Positions 33,897 to 43,053 of a DNA stretch of 64,000 nt are shown piece after piece. A program made the position numbers and the translations under genes. Within the stretch, counting starts at the first letter, position 1. The number at the start of each line of letters is the position of its first letter. The notes beneath the pieces were generated by a model. That model did no database searches and was not told where the DNA came from. It worked only from the letters and a program-made list of their open reading frames with translations. The stretch is from the NCBI RefSeq assembly GCF_003610195.1, contig NZ_RAPO01000002.1, forward strand, positions 1,240,001 to 1,304,000, written 5' to 3'. Origin of the DNA: Halopiger aswanensis. Its GTDB lineage: Archaea > Halobacteriota > Halobacteria > Halobacteriales > Natrialbaceae.

Positions 33897-35159
33897 ATGA
33901 CGCTATTCGAACTCGAGCGCAACGTCGAATTCGAGCAACTCATCGAGCACTTAGAAGGTAGCTCGAACTCGAATATTCGACGTCGGTCGGCGGAAATACT
34001 CGGTAGTCTGGAGTCCGAAGCCGGTGGGAACCGGTACCCGCGGGACGAAGTCATCGACGCGCTCGTCGACGCCTCACAGAACGACGACGCCGACGAGGTC
34101 CGGGCGGCGGCCATCGACGCGCTGGATCAGTACGGCCAGGACGCCCTCGAGCAGTTCATCGGCGAGATATCCGGCCAGGATCTCGACGAAATCGCGGAGT
34201 GGAAGAAGGCCAAAGTGCTGGCTCGCGGTCTGCAGGCCGATCGGCCCGAGTTGCGGATGGCCGCCGCCACGGGTCTCGGACGGATCGGCGAGGACAACGT
34301 AGTCAGAGCCCTCGTTAATCAACTGGACGACTCGGATCCACGCGTTCGGAAACGAGTCGCACGCGCGCTCGGGCGAATCGAATCGCCCGAACCCGTGCCG
34401 GCGCTCTCGAAAAAGCTCCACGAGGATCAGTACGGCGTTCGGGTCGAAATCGCGTACGCGCTGGCGGATATCGGGACGGACAACGCCCTGCGGGAACTGG
34501 TCGACGTCGCCGACGACGAGGACGAGACGGTTCGTCGGATCGCCGTCGACGCGCTGGGACGACTCGGCAGCGTCGAGGCAGTCGAGATTCTCGCGGGCGC
34601 GTTGCGCGACGAATCCGATTCCGTTCGGCGGACGGCGATGTTCTCGCTCGTGCAGTTGCTCTCCGAGGCGCCGGCCTCGGCCAGCCACAAGGTTCGCGAG
34701 AAGATCGTCGGCGAACTCGAGCAGGCAAACGCCAGCGAGGCGATCGAGCCGCTGATCGAAATCCTCGATCGGAGTTCGGAGACCGCACAGCGACGCAACG
34801 CGGCGTGGCTGCTCGGTCGGATCGCAAACGAGGAGTATCGACAGGCCGCTCAGGACGCCCTGATCGAGACGCTGGCCGACGAGGACGAGATGACCTCGAA
34901 GTTCGCCGCGACGAGCCTGTCGCTGTTGGAAGGTGGCGACTTAGAGCAGCGGTTGCTCGATCTGGTCGAAGACGACATCAGGGACGAGGAGATGCGCGTC
35001 AAAGCGCTGTTCGTCCTGGGGAAGATCGGCGGCGAACAGTCTCGCAACCGACTCTCGTCGTTCGTCGATCGAACGGAGAGCGACCGACTCCGGAAACGAG
35101 GCTTCTCCGCGCTCTCGAAACTGGGCGGCGCTGGCGCGATGAGTGGTGACTTCGCATGA
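33897..35159 (+). CDS. HEAT-repeat (PBS lyase-like) chemotaxis-associated protein
   Basis: A 420-aa all-helical protein made of about twelve HEAT/PBS-lyase repeats, each with the A-x-ALGRIG-type motif (LRMAAATGLGRIGEDNVVRA, VRKRVARALGRIESPEPVPA). In Halobacterium salinarum the gene in the same place, before cheF (OE2401F), binds CheF and links Che proteins to the archaellum. The stop overlaps the cheF start by four bases (ATGA), so the pair is translationally coupled. A scaffolding role is very likely. Confidence 0.85.
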   Translation: MTLFELERNVEFEQLIEHLEGSSNSNIRRRSAEILGSLESEAGGNRYPRDEVIDALVDASQNDDADEVRAAAIDALDQYGQDALEQFIGEISGQDLDEIAEWKKAKVLARGLQADRPELRMAAATGLGRIGEDNVVRALVNQLDDSDPRVRKRVARALGRIESPEPVPALSKKLHEDQYGVRVEIAYALADIGTDNALRELVDVADDEDETVRRIAVDALGRLGSVEAVEILAGALRDESDSVRRTAMFSLVQLLSEAPASASHKVREKIVGELEQANASEAIEPLIEILDRSSETAQRRNAAWLLGRIANEEYRQAAQDALIETLADEDEMTSKFAATSLSLLEGGDLEQRLLDLVEDDIRDEEMRVKALFVLGKIGGEQSRNRLSSFVDRTESDRLRKRGFSALSKLGGAGAMSGDFA

Positions 35160-36019
35160 GCCGATCCGAACAGAAACTCGCGGACGTCACCGGCAAGTTC
35201 ACGCAGGTGATGCGCGACGGGCGCAAGCTGTCCGATACCAACTGGTCGAACGGCCGGATCGTCCTCTCGAACAAGCGACTGGTGATCGCGAGCAACGACG
35301 GGAAGACGACGGTGCCGCTCTCGGAGATCAACTCGATCAAGGGCCGCTACGACGTCAACCAGACGGTCGCGAAGGTCTCGGACTACATCAGCATCAACAC
35401 CGGCGCGGACGTCCACCTGATCTCGATGGCCGAGGTCAACGAGTTCGAGCTCCAGATCCAGAAGGCCATCCTCGACGGCGAGATCGTCCTCATCAAACAT
35501 CCAGCCGTGAAAGGCGGCGTCGTCCAAGATACCAGCTGGAGCAAGGCCCGCGTCAAGGTCGACACCGGCGTCGCGAACTTCGCCGTCGAGAACGGCTCGT
35601 TCGTCCAGATCGAGGTCGACGACGTCGGCACGGTCGAAAGCGAGGAGCGGACGATCCTCTCGAAGGAACGGCCGGTCATCGAGGCCGAACACACCGAGGA
35701 CGGCTCGAGCGTGCAGACGTACCTCTCGGGCGGCCCGCAGAACTGTGCGGTCCTCAAATCGGTGCTGGACAAGGGTGCCGAGAAGAACGCCTCGCAGATC
35801 GACCTCTCCGGAAAGGAAGAGGAAGTGCTGATGGCGATCTACTCCGGTGTCTCTCCGTTCGAAGTGCCGGAGTTTCTCGACATCGACACGGACGAGGTCG
35901 AGGAGATCTACGAGCGACTGATCGAACTGGACGTCCTAGAGGAGGTACGGGTTCGGCGGGAGGTCGCGTTGAAGCCGCGCGGGCGTAACATCGCGAGCGA
36001 AGCGATGAACAGTAAGTAG
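35156..36019 (+). CDS. cheF1: CheF chemotaxis adaptor 1 (DUF439)
   Basis: A 287-aa adaptor specific to archaea that binds CheY-P and the archaellum ArlC/D/E proteins, so connecting signalling to the motor. The N-terminal domain (TGKFTQVMRDGRKLSDTNW and RIVLSNKRLVIASNDGKTT) and the C-terminal helix-turn-helix-like part (FLDIDTDEVEEIYERLIELD) match the second CheF encoded at 48176. The ATG overlaps the HEAT gene stop. Two copies in one window matches the two CheF proteins described in H. salinarum. Confidence 0.93.
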   Translation: MSRSEQKLADVTGKFTQVMRDGRKLSDTNWSNGRIVLSNKRLVIASNDGKTTVPLSEINSIKGRYDVNQTVAKVSDYISINTGADVHLISMAEVNEFELQIQKAILDGEIVLIKHPAVKGGVVQDTSWSKARVKVDTGVANFAVENGSFVQIEVDDVGTVESEERTILSKERPVIEAEHTEDGSSVQTYLSGGPQNCAVLKSVLDKGAEKNASQIDLSGKEEEVLMAIYSGVSPFEVPEFLDIDTDEVEEIYERLIELDVLEEVRVRREVALKPRGRNIASEAMNSK

Positions 36020-36209
36020 TACAGCGGTTGCGGTGTCGTTACGGTACTGATTCTCGGTTCTCGAAGCGCTGGCTACACAGCTATTCGGGCTGCTCGAGAC
36101 GATCGTTCAGCGTTTGGCGAAGGAAGAAGACTGACTTCAGTAATAGCGTCGTATCGATAGTCGCATCAGATTGTGTCCGTTCCGCAGTTGATTGGCCGTA
36201 CCGCTTCGA

Positions 36210-36404
36210 TTATTCTTCCTTGAGGTAACTCACGTCGCGCTCGAGCTCGTACCCCTGTGGGACGCCGACGTTCTGAAGACAGTCGTCGCAGAGCGGCTTC
36301 GCGTACGATTTGTTGTGAGTTTTGCCGAGAACGTTCGCATCGTCCAGCGAGATGAGTTCATCACAGCGGCTGCACTCGACCTTGGTGCCGTCGACGATAT
36401 TCAT
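36210..36404 (-). CDS. Small zinc-ribbon protein
   Basis: A 64-aa protein with two CxxC knuckles (VECSRCDELISL and KPLCDDCLQNVG), a rubredoxin/zinc-ribbon-like arrangement. The open frame extends upstream to 36575 through the archaellin promoter repeats; the ATG at 36404 starts the compact zinc-ribbon and is preferred. It is transcribed away from the archaellin genes, so the shared upstream region is a divergent promoter. Confidence 0.75.
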   Translation of the reverse strand: MNIVDGTKVECSRCDELISLDDANVLGKTHNKSYAKPLCDDCLQNVGVPQGYELERDVSYLKEE

Positions 36405-36477
36405 GCGGAAAGTATCGTCGGAGGGGCCAGATAAGTATCCCGGCCGACGGTAGGAAGCGAAACAGCACGATCGGGGT

Positions 36478-36590
36478 TCGGCCACCAAAGCTAAATACTC
36501 GGTATCAATATCGGCCACTAAGTTTAAATCGTATAGTATTCGGCGAATAGAGTTAAGTAATGTAAATTTCGGCAAGTAGACTTAATAACA
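36478..36590. promoter_or_regulatory. Four-copy AT-rich repeat array at the archaellin promoter
   Basis: Units begin TCGGC at 36511, 36540 and 36569, with a first unit at 36478 (TCGGCCACCAAAGCTAAATA). Each is followed by a TAAxTTTAAA-like stretch. Spacing is 33, 29 and 29 bp, roughly three helical turns. They fill the 240 bp between the zinc-ribbon gene and the first archaellin, which start in opposite directions. TATA-like cores are part of the repeats. Confidence 0.65.
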
Positions 36591-36645
36591 GGTAGTCAGA
36601 ACGTGTCTTCACTGCCCCGGCAACAGCCGGGTGCAAGACCAATAC

Positions 36646-37245
36646 ATGTTCGAACACACAGACGGAGACCGCGGTCAAGTGGGGATCGGTACCCTCATCG
36701 TGTTCATCGCGATGGTGCTGGTCGCCGCGATCGCCGCAGGCGTCCTTATCAACACGGCTGGCATGCTGCAAACGCAGGCCGAAGCCACCGGTGAAGAATC
36801 GACAAGTCAAGTGAGCGATCGACTCGAGATCGTGAGTACGTCGGGTACTGTCACTGACAATAACGTCACTGACATCGAGTTCGTGATGGCAATGGCGCCC
36901 GGATCGAACCCGATCGACCTCAATAAGACGACAGTCCAGTTTATCGGAGCAGGTGGTGAAGAGAGTCTCGCAACGCAACACGACGAGGAAGGAGTCACTA
37001 TATCAAACATTCAGGGTGTGTCGGACCCTGAGACTAATCCTGTCCTGACAGACAGCAGTGACCGTCTCAAACTGAATGTTTCTCTAAATGACGCTAATGT
37101 TAACAGGGACGAGATAGGCTATCCTGAATTAGAAGAAGGAGATCGTGTAGCGGTCACCTTCACAACAGACTCTGGCGCGACGACACAAGAGGAGATCCGT
37201 GTCCCAACGACTATTACGAACGAAGATAGTTCCGTGAGGCTATAA
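36646..37245 (+). CDS. arlA1: Archaellin 1 (type IV pilin-like filament protein)
   Basis: A 199-aa filament subunit. The class III signal is short and is cut after the Gly of HTDGDRG, leaving [20 protein letters not shown] as the hydrophobic assembly helix. The remaining 150 residues are the acidic outer domain, with the Asn/Ser/Thr sites typical of N-glycosylation (DNNVTD, NKTTVQ). Third-position GC falls markedly in the second half compared with neighbouring genes. ATG 36646 is used because the upstream ATG at 36631 would add five residues before the signal. Confidence 0.95.
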   Translation: MFEHTDGDRGQVGIGTLIVFIAMVLVAAIAAGVLINTAGMLQTQAEATGEESTSQVSDRLEIVSTSGTVTDNNVTDIEFVMAMAPGSNPIDLNKTTVQFIGAGGEESLATQHDEEGVTISNIQGVSDPETNPVLTDSSDRLKLNVSLNDANVNRDEIGYPELEEGDRVAVTFTTDSGATTQEEIRVPTTITNEDSSVRL

Positions 37246-37247
37246 CA

Positions 37248-37877
37248 ATGATGAGTAACGAATCAGCAGATCGAGGTCAAGTCGGTATTGGGACGCTCAT
37301 CGTGTTCATCGCAATGGTGTTAGTCGCCGCGATCGCCGCAGGCGTGCTGATTAACACTGCCGGCATGCTGCAAACGCAAGCTGAAGCGACCGGTGAAGAA
37401 AGTACGGACCTCGTTTCCGAACGAATCGATGTGACCAGTGAAGTCGGTATTGTCAATGATACCGAGGATCCGTCTAATCTCTCGTCGATTAACATCACCG
37501 TGACTGGTGCGGCCGGTGCTGGCGAGATTGACCTTAACGAAACGATCATTCAAGCCGTCGGTCCAAATGGACAGGAAACACTTACGATGAATCGCTCGGA
37601 TAGAGCCAACGTAAGTGAACTGCAGAGCGGTGAGTTTGCAGTTCTTGATGAAGACGGTTCCTTTATGCCCTCTGATCAGGCTGTCCTCACCGAGGAGAAT
37701 GATGATTTCACGTTAGTCATGAACCCAGATGAGGAGCCATTTGGTGACGAAAGTGCCACCTTCGGCGAAGGCGACGAGTCGTCGCTGAGCATTGTTTCGC
37801 CATCTGGTGCAACCACGGAGGTCGAACTCCGGGCACCCGATCTGTTCACCGACCGTGGCGGAGCAGTCCAACTCTAA
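37248..37877 (+). CDS. arlA2: Archaellin 2
   Basis: A 209-aa paralog that starts two bases after the first archaellin. Its signal is ESADRG followed by [20 protein letters not shown]. The N-terminal 50 residues are almost identical to archaellin 1, also at DNA level, while the outer domain has diverged ([20 protein letters not shown]). Two adjacent ATGs (37248, 37251) could start it. Tandem archaellins are common in haloarchaea and can make different filament segments or stages. Confidence 0.95.
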   Translation: MMSNESADRGQVGIGTLIVFIAMVLVAAIAAGVLINTAGMLQTQAEATGEESTDLVSERIDVTSEVGIVNDTEDPSNLSSINITVTGAAGAGEIDLNETIIQAVGPNGQETLTMNRSDRANVSELQSGEFAVLDEDGSFMPSDQAVLTEENDDFTLVMNPDEEPFGDESATFGEGDESSLSIVSPSGATTEVELRAPDLFTDRGGAVQL

Positions 37878-38028
37878 TTCGGCGGCCACTGATTAACCAT
37901 ATTTTTCAGGACGATTGAGCGGTAGCTGATTGCTCTCAAAGAGTTTTGACGAGTGAACAGTAGTGACAATCATTTACTCGATCGATTCGAACCTCCGATC
38001 AGCAACTCTACGGCAAATGGCCAGAGGG

Positions 38029-38037
38029 CTTTTAAGA
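38029..38037 (+). promoter_or_regulatory. TATA box of arlF
   Basis: CTTTTAAGA centred about 28 bp before the arlF ATG (38061). It indicates a second promoter behind the archaellins that drives arlFG and the motor genes. Confidence 0.55.
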
Positions 38038-38060
38038 ATCTGTTACATCAAGAGAATACA

Positions 38061-38549
38061 ATGGGGTTCAGTACGAGCGGCGCTATCATTGTCATACTCA
38101 TCGGCGTTCTCGTCGCCGTCAGCGCCATCGTCCCCACAGTTTTCAACATTACCGGTACGACCGGCGACGCGTTTTCGGCGAAGAACGACCAGTTTCGCGA
38201 GCAAACGAACACGGAAATCGCTATCGAATCGTTCGAGACGGGATCGACTGCCGATGCAGTCGTCAACGTGACCAACGACGGCGCAAGGTCGCTCTCAGTT
38301 GAGCAAACTGACGTCGTGGTGAACGGCGAGTACTACCCGACGAACGCATCCGATACGGAGACGACAATCGTTACAAATGACAGTACGCGTCCGAGCAGCG
38401 ACGTCTGGTTGCCCAGGACCGTACTGCAGATCGAGCTCGACAACGCGAAACTCGAGAGCGACAGCGAAATCACCGGCGACGGCGACCACGTCCGGATCAC
38501 GACAGAAAACGGGATCGCTGCGACGGCCGAGATCAACGGAGGGGCCTGA
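38061..38549 (+). CDS. arlF: Archaellum stator protein ArlF
   Basis: A 162-aa protein that forms the stator around the motor in the S-layer space. The N-terminal membrane helix (SGAIIVILIGVLVAVSAIV, residues 6-24) is followed by a beta-sandwich outer domain (TADAVVNVTNDGARSLSVEQ). ATG 38061 is chosen, since the frame extends upstream to 37953 without a leader-like sequence. It is next to arlG, as in all archaellum operons. Confidence 0.9.
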   Translation: MGFSTSGAIIVILIGVLVAVSAIVPTVFNITGTTGDAFSAKNDQFREQTNTEIAIESFETGSTADAVVNVTNDGARSLSVEQTDVVVNGEYYPTNASDTETTIVTNDSTRPSSDVWLPRTVLQIELDNAKLESDSEITGDGDHVRITTENGIAATAEINGGA

Positions 38550-38552
38550 TAG

Positions 38553-39014
38553 ATGTCGAGCGTCACGGCGACGCACTTGATTATGTTTATCGGCAGTCTC
38601 GTGATCGCGTCGGCGGTCGCGGGAACGGTGATCATGGAGGTCGATCAGGTGAGTAACTCGATCGAGACGCGGGGCTCGGCGGTCGCCGAGGAGATCGAAA
38701 CCGACATCGCGATTATCAGCGATGAGTCGCAGTCCGATGCAATCGTCAACGGAAGCAACAATACCACGACGGTACTGGTGAAAAACATCGGCGATCGGGA
38801 CGTCCCTGCGCACCCGAACTATGTCGACGTCCTCGTCGACGGCTCCTACGATCCCGTAACGAGCGTCGAGCGGGTCGACGCCGACAGCAATCGCTGGGCG
38901 CCCGGCGGAGTTGTCGAAGTCACCGCATCGTTTGGGGACCAGCAGGTCCAGAACGACACGGAGATCACCGTCATCGTGAACGGAAACGAGGACAGCATCG
39001 ACATCTACGTGTAG
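38553..39014 (+). CDS. arlG: Archaellum stator protein ArlG
   Basis: A 153-aa partner of ArlF. The membrane helix (THLIMFIGSLVIASAVAGTV, residues 7-26) and beta-sandwich domain (TVLVKNIGDRDVPAHPNYVD) match the family. Its ATG lies three bases after the arlF stop. The next gene starts 67 bp later with a ribosome-binding site. Confidence 0.9.
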   Translation: MSSVTATHLIMFIGSLVIASAVAGTVIMEVDQVSNSIETRGSAVAEEIETDIAIISDESQSDAIVNGSNNTTTVLVKNIGDRDVPAHPNYVDVLVDGSYDPVTSVERVDADSNRWAPGGVVEVTASFGDQQVQNDTEITVIVNGNEDSIDIYV

Positions 39015-39081
39015 TGAGACGAATGATCACGAGCACCCTTTCAGCCGCGACGGCGGCCGCGACCACACACAGGAGATGATA

Positions 39082-40251
39082 ATGAGCATACTCGACGGAG
39101 ACGACGACGAACTAGAGGACGAGAGCGCCGACGACGACCTGCTGGGCGGTGCCGACGACGGCCTGATGGGCGGCGAAATGGGATTCGCCGACGATGACGA
39201 CGGCGGCTCCGACGACGAAGAGCTCTCCTACCGGCTCGACGAAATCGAGAAGGAGATCGACTCCCTCGAGGGACAGGTCGAAACCGTCCGCGGCGAAAAC
39301 GAGAAGATCAGCGACTCGATCCAGACGGTCGAGCGGAACGTCGACCGGCTCGTCGATATGTACGAGATCGTGACGCAGGGGATCAACCCCTTCGTAGGTG
39401 ATCAGGAGATCGGCGACGCGTTCGAAACTGCGACGGGCGACGGCGGCGTCTTCGGCGGCGACGATCCCGCCGACGATATCGACGACGATATCACGAACGC
39501 CGAAGCCGAAGACTTCCTCGACGACGACCTCGAGGAGGACGACGACGAGGACGACTTCGTCGCCGACGAGTTCGACGAGGGTGGCGAAATCGACGATCCG
39601 CTCGAGGAGGACGAGGACGGGTTCGACGACAGTTCCGAAGACGAGGCGCTCGAGGACGATCCGTTCGCGGACGAGTTCGACGACGGCTCCGAAGACGACG
39701 GTGAGCTTGGGTTTGACGAGGAAGACGAAGAACTAGCGGACGAAAACGACGATCTCGAACTCGAGGAGGAAGCAGCCGACCCTGAACCCGAGCCGATACA
39801 GACGGAGGTGGTGGCTGACCAAACCACGGATACCGAAGATACGACCCAGACAGGATCGGAGACGGCCGCGCTCGGCGAGAACGGGGAAATGGGCGACCCG
39901 CCGTATCTGGTTCGGCATCCGTCGCGAACCGACGCGGAACTCGTAACGATCGAGTGGCTACAGTACCTCATCGAGACGGCCGGGATGGACGGTGCGGCGC
40001 GGACGATCGCCTACTACGAGTCGATCGACTGGATCTCCGACCCCGTCGAAACGTACCTCCAGTCGCTGCTGAACGGATTCAGCGACGCGCCCGTGGCGGA
40101 CGACGAGATCGAACCGCGGTCGGTACTCACCACCGACGAACACAAACGGAGCCTACAGTACATCGCGAATATCGCGACTCCGGAGAAAGCGACGGAGCTG
40201 TCGATCGAGCCGCCGGTCGAAGCCGACACCGCCGATCCCTCCGCGGAATAG
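39082..40251 (+). CDS. arlCE: ArlC-ArlD/E fusion protein 1 (archaellum cytosolic ring)
   Basis: About 389 aa. Residues 45-105 carry a coiled coil ending in VTQGINPFV, the ArlC (FlaC) signature. Residues 110-270 are a very acidic linker. Residues 275-335 carry the ArlD/E domain (WLQYLIETAGMDGAARTIAY, then YESIDWISDPVETYLQSLLNGF). These proteins form the cytosolic ring that CheF contacts. GGAG at 39072-39075 is just before ATG 39076, so the second ATG, 39082, has the better spacing; either is possible. Confidence 0.9.
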   Translation: MSILDGDDDELEDESADDDLLGGADDGLMGGEMGFADDDDGGSDDEELSYRLDEIEKEIDSLEGQVETVRGENEKISDSIQTVERNVDRLVDMYEIVTQGINPFVGDQEIGDAFETATGDGGVFGGDDPADDIDDDITNAEAEDFLDDDLEEDDDEDDFVADEFDEGGEIDDPLEEDEDGFDDSSEDEALEDDPFADEFDDGSEDDGELGFDEEDEELADENDDLELEEEAADPEPEPIQTEVVADQTTDTEDTTQTGSETAALGENGEMGDPPYLVRHPSRTDAELVTIEWLQYLIETAGMDGAARTIAYYESIDWISDPVETYLQSLLNGFSDAPVADDEIEPRSVLTTDEHKRSLQYIANIATPEKATELSIEPPVEADTADPSAE

Positions 40252-40387
40252 CGGGTGGTCAGGAGGCCAGAAGTTTTGTATGGAGTGCATAAGTACGTAG
40301 CGCGTACCCGACGGTCCGCGCCGCCCGCGTCGAAGAGCCGGCAGCGAAGGCAGCGACGACCGACGAGAACGGAGATCTGGAACCTCT

Positions 40388-42109
40388 ATGGGGATTACCG
40401 ACCGCACCGCGGGAGCAGCCGACCTTACGAAGTCCATCATTCAGGCGTACGACGAGATGGAACTTCCCGCGAAGATCTATCTCCCCGCAATCCTGCTGCC
40501 GGCGGTGCTGATCTTCCTCGGGACGATCGTCGCGGCGGTCGTCGCCGATCTGTTTCTGTTGGCCCGACTGCTGCTCCCGGTGCTCGGGCTCCTGATCGTC
40601 CTGGCTGCGATCGGTTATCCACGACTCGCCGTCGACAGACGCCGCGTCGAGATGGAAAATCGGTTTCATCTCTTCGTGATTCACATGACGGTGCTGTCGA
40701 CGACCAACATCGACCGGATGGAGGTTCTGCGCCAGCTCGCCCAGGAGGAGGAGTACGGCGAACTCGCGGACGAGATGCAACGTATCGTCGATCTGGTCGA
40801 CGTCTGGCACCTGAGCCTCGACGACGCGTGTCGCCGACGCGCGAAGGCGGTTCCCAGCGAATCGGTCGCGGACCTGTTAGAGCGGATGGCCTACACGCTG
40901 AGCGCCGGTCAGGAGTTGGCCGAGTTCCTCGAGCAGGAACAGGACGTGCTGGTCGAGAAGTACTCGACCGTCTACAGGCAGTCGCTCAGCAACCTCGACG
41001 TGCTGAAGGACCTGTACCTCTCCCTGATCATCTCGACGACGTTCGCGCTGGTGTTCGCGATCGTTCTCCCGCTGCTGACCGGGAACGATCCGACGATCAC
41101 CGTCAGCATCGTCATCGTGATGTTCACGTTCGTCCAGATCGGCTTTTTTTTCGTTATCAAGGCCATCGTCCCGGACGACCCGATCTGGTACCTCGAGGAC
41201 GGCTACCGGACGACGACCAAGAAACTGCTGCTCGGCTCGACGGTCGTCGGCATCGGGGGGAGCGTCCTGCTGATCGGAATATTGTTGTGCATGTTCTTCG
41301 GCATCTTCCCCGGCACGGGGTTCGTGAAGTCGCTGCCGATGTTGCTGTACATGCCGATCGCGACGACGCCGCTGTTGATTCCGGGCATCGCGTTCTGGCA
41401 CGCGGAGCGAAAGACGTTCGATCGCGACCGGGAGTTTCCGAACTTCATCCGCGCGCTGGGGACCAGCGAGAGCGCGAAGCAGAGCACGACCTCGGAGGTG
41501 CTGGCGACGCTTCGCGATCAGGATTTCGGGCCGCTCACGGAGAACGTCGACGACCTGTACCGCCGGCTGAACATGCGCCTGAGCACCGAGAAGTCCTGGC
41601 GCTATTTCACCGGCGACGCACACTCCTTTTTGATCCAGAAGTTCAGCGAGATGTACCTGATCGGTCGCGAGATGGGCGGCGGACCGAAGCGGCTCGGCGA
41701 GATCATCAGCCAGAACATGAGCGCGATCGTCAACCTGCGCGAGGAGCGAAAACAGCAGACGACGACACTCGTCGGCGTCATCTACGGGATTACGGCAGCG
41801 GCTTCGTTCGCGTTCTTCATCGGGTTGGAACTGGCAGCGATGCTCTCGAGTTTCAACATCGATACGCAGGGCCAGCTCATGGCAGGGTCGTTGATCCACA
41901 CGGATCAGTACAACATCTACGTCCTGCGCTATCTCATCATCCTCGTGCTGATTTTCAACGCGTTCATTTCGTCACTGTTGCTCCGGGTGGCGGACGGCGG
42001 CCACTTCGGGAACTCCTACGTCCACTTCACGGCGCTGCTCTGGATGGGAGCGGTTACCGGCGCGATCACGGAGCGGTTGATCGACGCGATCATCACCGTC
42101 GACCTGTGA
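40388..42109 (+). CDS. arlJ: Archaellum platform protein ArlJ
   Basis: A 573-aa polytopic membrane protein, the archaeal relative of the type IV pilus platform protein PilC/TadB. Helix clusters lie at about residues 37-78, 215-295, 305-345, 455-480 and 515-565. The cytoplasmic segment between helices (HMTVLSTTNIDRMEVLRQLA) is conserved. It works as the base of the motor with the ATPase ArlI. It lies upstream of arlH and arlI here and is separated from them by three other ORFs, which differs from the common arlH-arlI-arlJ order. Confidence 0.95.
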   Translation: MGITDRTAGAADLTKSIIQAYDEMELPAKIYLPAILLPAVLIFLGTIVAAVVADLFLLARLLLPVLGLLIVLAAIGYPRLAVDRRRVEMENRFHLFVIHMTVLSTTNIDRMEVLRQLAQEEEYGELADEMQRIVDLVDVWHLSLDDACRRRAKAVPSESVADLLERMAYTLSAGQELAEFLEQEQDVLVEKYSTVYRQSLSNLDVLKDLYLSLIISTTFALVFAIVLPLLTGNDPTITVSIVIVMFTFVQIGFFFVIKAIVPDDPIWYLEDGYRTTTKKLLLGSTVVGIGGSVLLIGILLCMFFGIFPGTGFVKSLPMLLYMPIATTPLLIPGIAFWHAERKTFDRDREFPNFIRALGTSESAKQSTTSEVLATLRDQDFGPLTENVDDLYRRLNMRLSTEKSWRYFTGDAHSFLIQKFSEMYLIGREMGGGPKRLGEIISQNMSAIVNLREERKQQTTTLVGVIYGITAAASFAFFIGLELAAMLSSFNIDTQGQLMAGSLIHTDQYNIYVLRYLIILVLIFNAFISSLLLRVADGGHFGNSYVHFTALLWMGAVTGAITERLIDAIITVDL

Positions 42110-42167
42110 CCGCGACCGAACGCCCGGCCGCAAGAACAATCAGGTGGCCGGCGGAACGAACGACGAG

Positions 42168-42308
42168 ATGAAGCCGAGGCTCGAGCGACCACACGTGTGC
42201 CGCGACCGCGGCATCGAATCGATCCAGAGCGGTCTGTTACTGTTCGGGTTTACGCTCCTGCTCGCGCTGTTTATGGGGGCCGTGGTCTTTCTGAACGGCA
42301 CCGGCTGA
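42168..42308 (+). CDS. Tiny membrane protein with an archaellin-like signal sequence
   Basis: A 46-codon ORF (ATG 42168, TGA 42306-42308) on the same strand as arlJ. It reads MKPRLERPHVCRDRG, then IESIQSGLLLFGFTLLLALF, then MGAVVFLNGTG. The charged stretch ending in DRG followed by a helix is the layout of the archaellin signals in this cluster (DRG, QVGIG). A predicted cut after DRG leaves a 31-residue helix with almost no outer domain. No relative is known to me; it could be a minor pilin-like subunit, an initiation factor or a signal-peptide decoy. Confidence 0.6.
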   Translation: MKPRLERPHVCRDRGIESIQSGLLLFGFTLLLALFMGAVVFLNGTG

Positions 42309-42345
42309 TACCGCCGCGAGAAGAAAACGAACCGGCCGCGACCGT

Positions 42346-43053
42346 CTACTCGAGCGCTTCGAGAAGCTCCGCGAGGCTGCTCGACTCGTCGAGTCCGTGG
42401 TTGGCCATCGCGGTTCGAACCTGGGTTTCCGTGAGTTCCGGCGTGAAATCGGATTTCGCGAGCAGCAGGGAGGCGGCGCGGTTCGTCGGCGTGTTCCGCG
42501 AGACGTGGCGCGCGTACCAGAAGACGAGGCTGTTGAACGTTCCGACGACGTCGTCGGAGGTCATTCGGTGTCTGACGGTATCCTCGCCGAACCGCGAGAC
42601 GATATCGATCGCAAAGCGCGTGTCGACGCGCTCGAGTTCGTTCGCGAGGAGCGTTCGGGCGGCTTCGGGACTCTGGATCCCGGTCCCGGCAGCGCCGCTG
42701 TGGGGATCGGCCGCTGCGGGTGCGGATTCGTTCGGGTCTGCATCCGTTGCGGGGGCTGTCTCCCTACCGGCGTTCGACCGGGACGCGGGGGCCTGAGACT
42801 GCGACTGGCCTTTGGTTTGGGGAAGCGACTGTGACGAGGCCTTCTGCTCGTCCGGGACGTTCGGCGGCGACCGATCCGCCGAGACTACGTATCGCCCGTC
42901 GTCGATCTCGTCTACGTACGGACTCTCCGTGAAATCGAGGTCATCGGGCGAGAGGGCGCCCCTTGCATCCCCCGACGATTGTTGTTCACTCGGGAGTACG
43001 GGCGGAACGTCGGCCTTCTCTTTGGGATCCCCTCCCTCGTTACCTGTTGTCAT
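42346..43053 (-). CDS. Motility-island protein of unknown function, opposite strand
   Basis: A 235-aa acidic protein. The first 120 residues are Ser/Pro/Asp/Gln-rich and disordered. Residues 130-235 are helical, with LLANELERVDTRFAIDIVSR and FNSLVFWYARHVSRNTPTNR. I do not recognise a family, although proteins of this sort occur in haloarchaeal motility clusters. It is transcribed against the arl genes on both sides, so it divides the cluster into two operons. Confidence 0.75.
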   Translation of the reverse strand: MTTGNEGGDPKEKADVPPVLPSEQQSSGDARGALSPDDLDFTESPYVDEIDDGRYVVSADRSPPNVPDEQKASSQSLPQTKGQSQSQAPASRSNAGRETAPATDADPNESAPAAADPHSGAAGTGIQSPEAARTLLANELERVDTRFAIDIVSRFGEDTVRHRMTSDDVVGTFNSLVFWYARHVSRNTPTNRAASLLLAKSDFTPELTETQVRTAMANHGLDESSSLAELLEALE

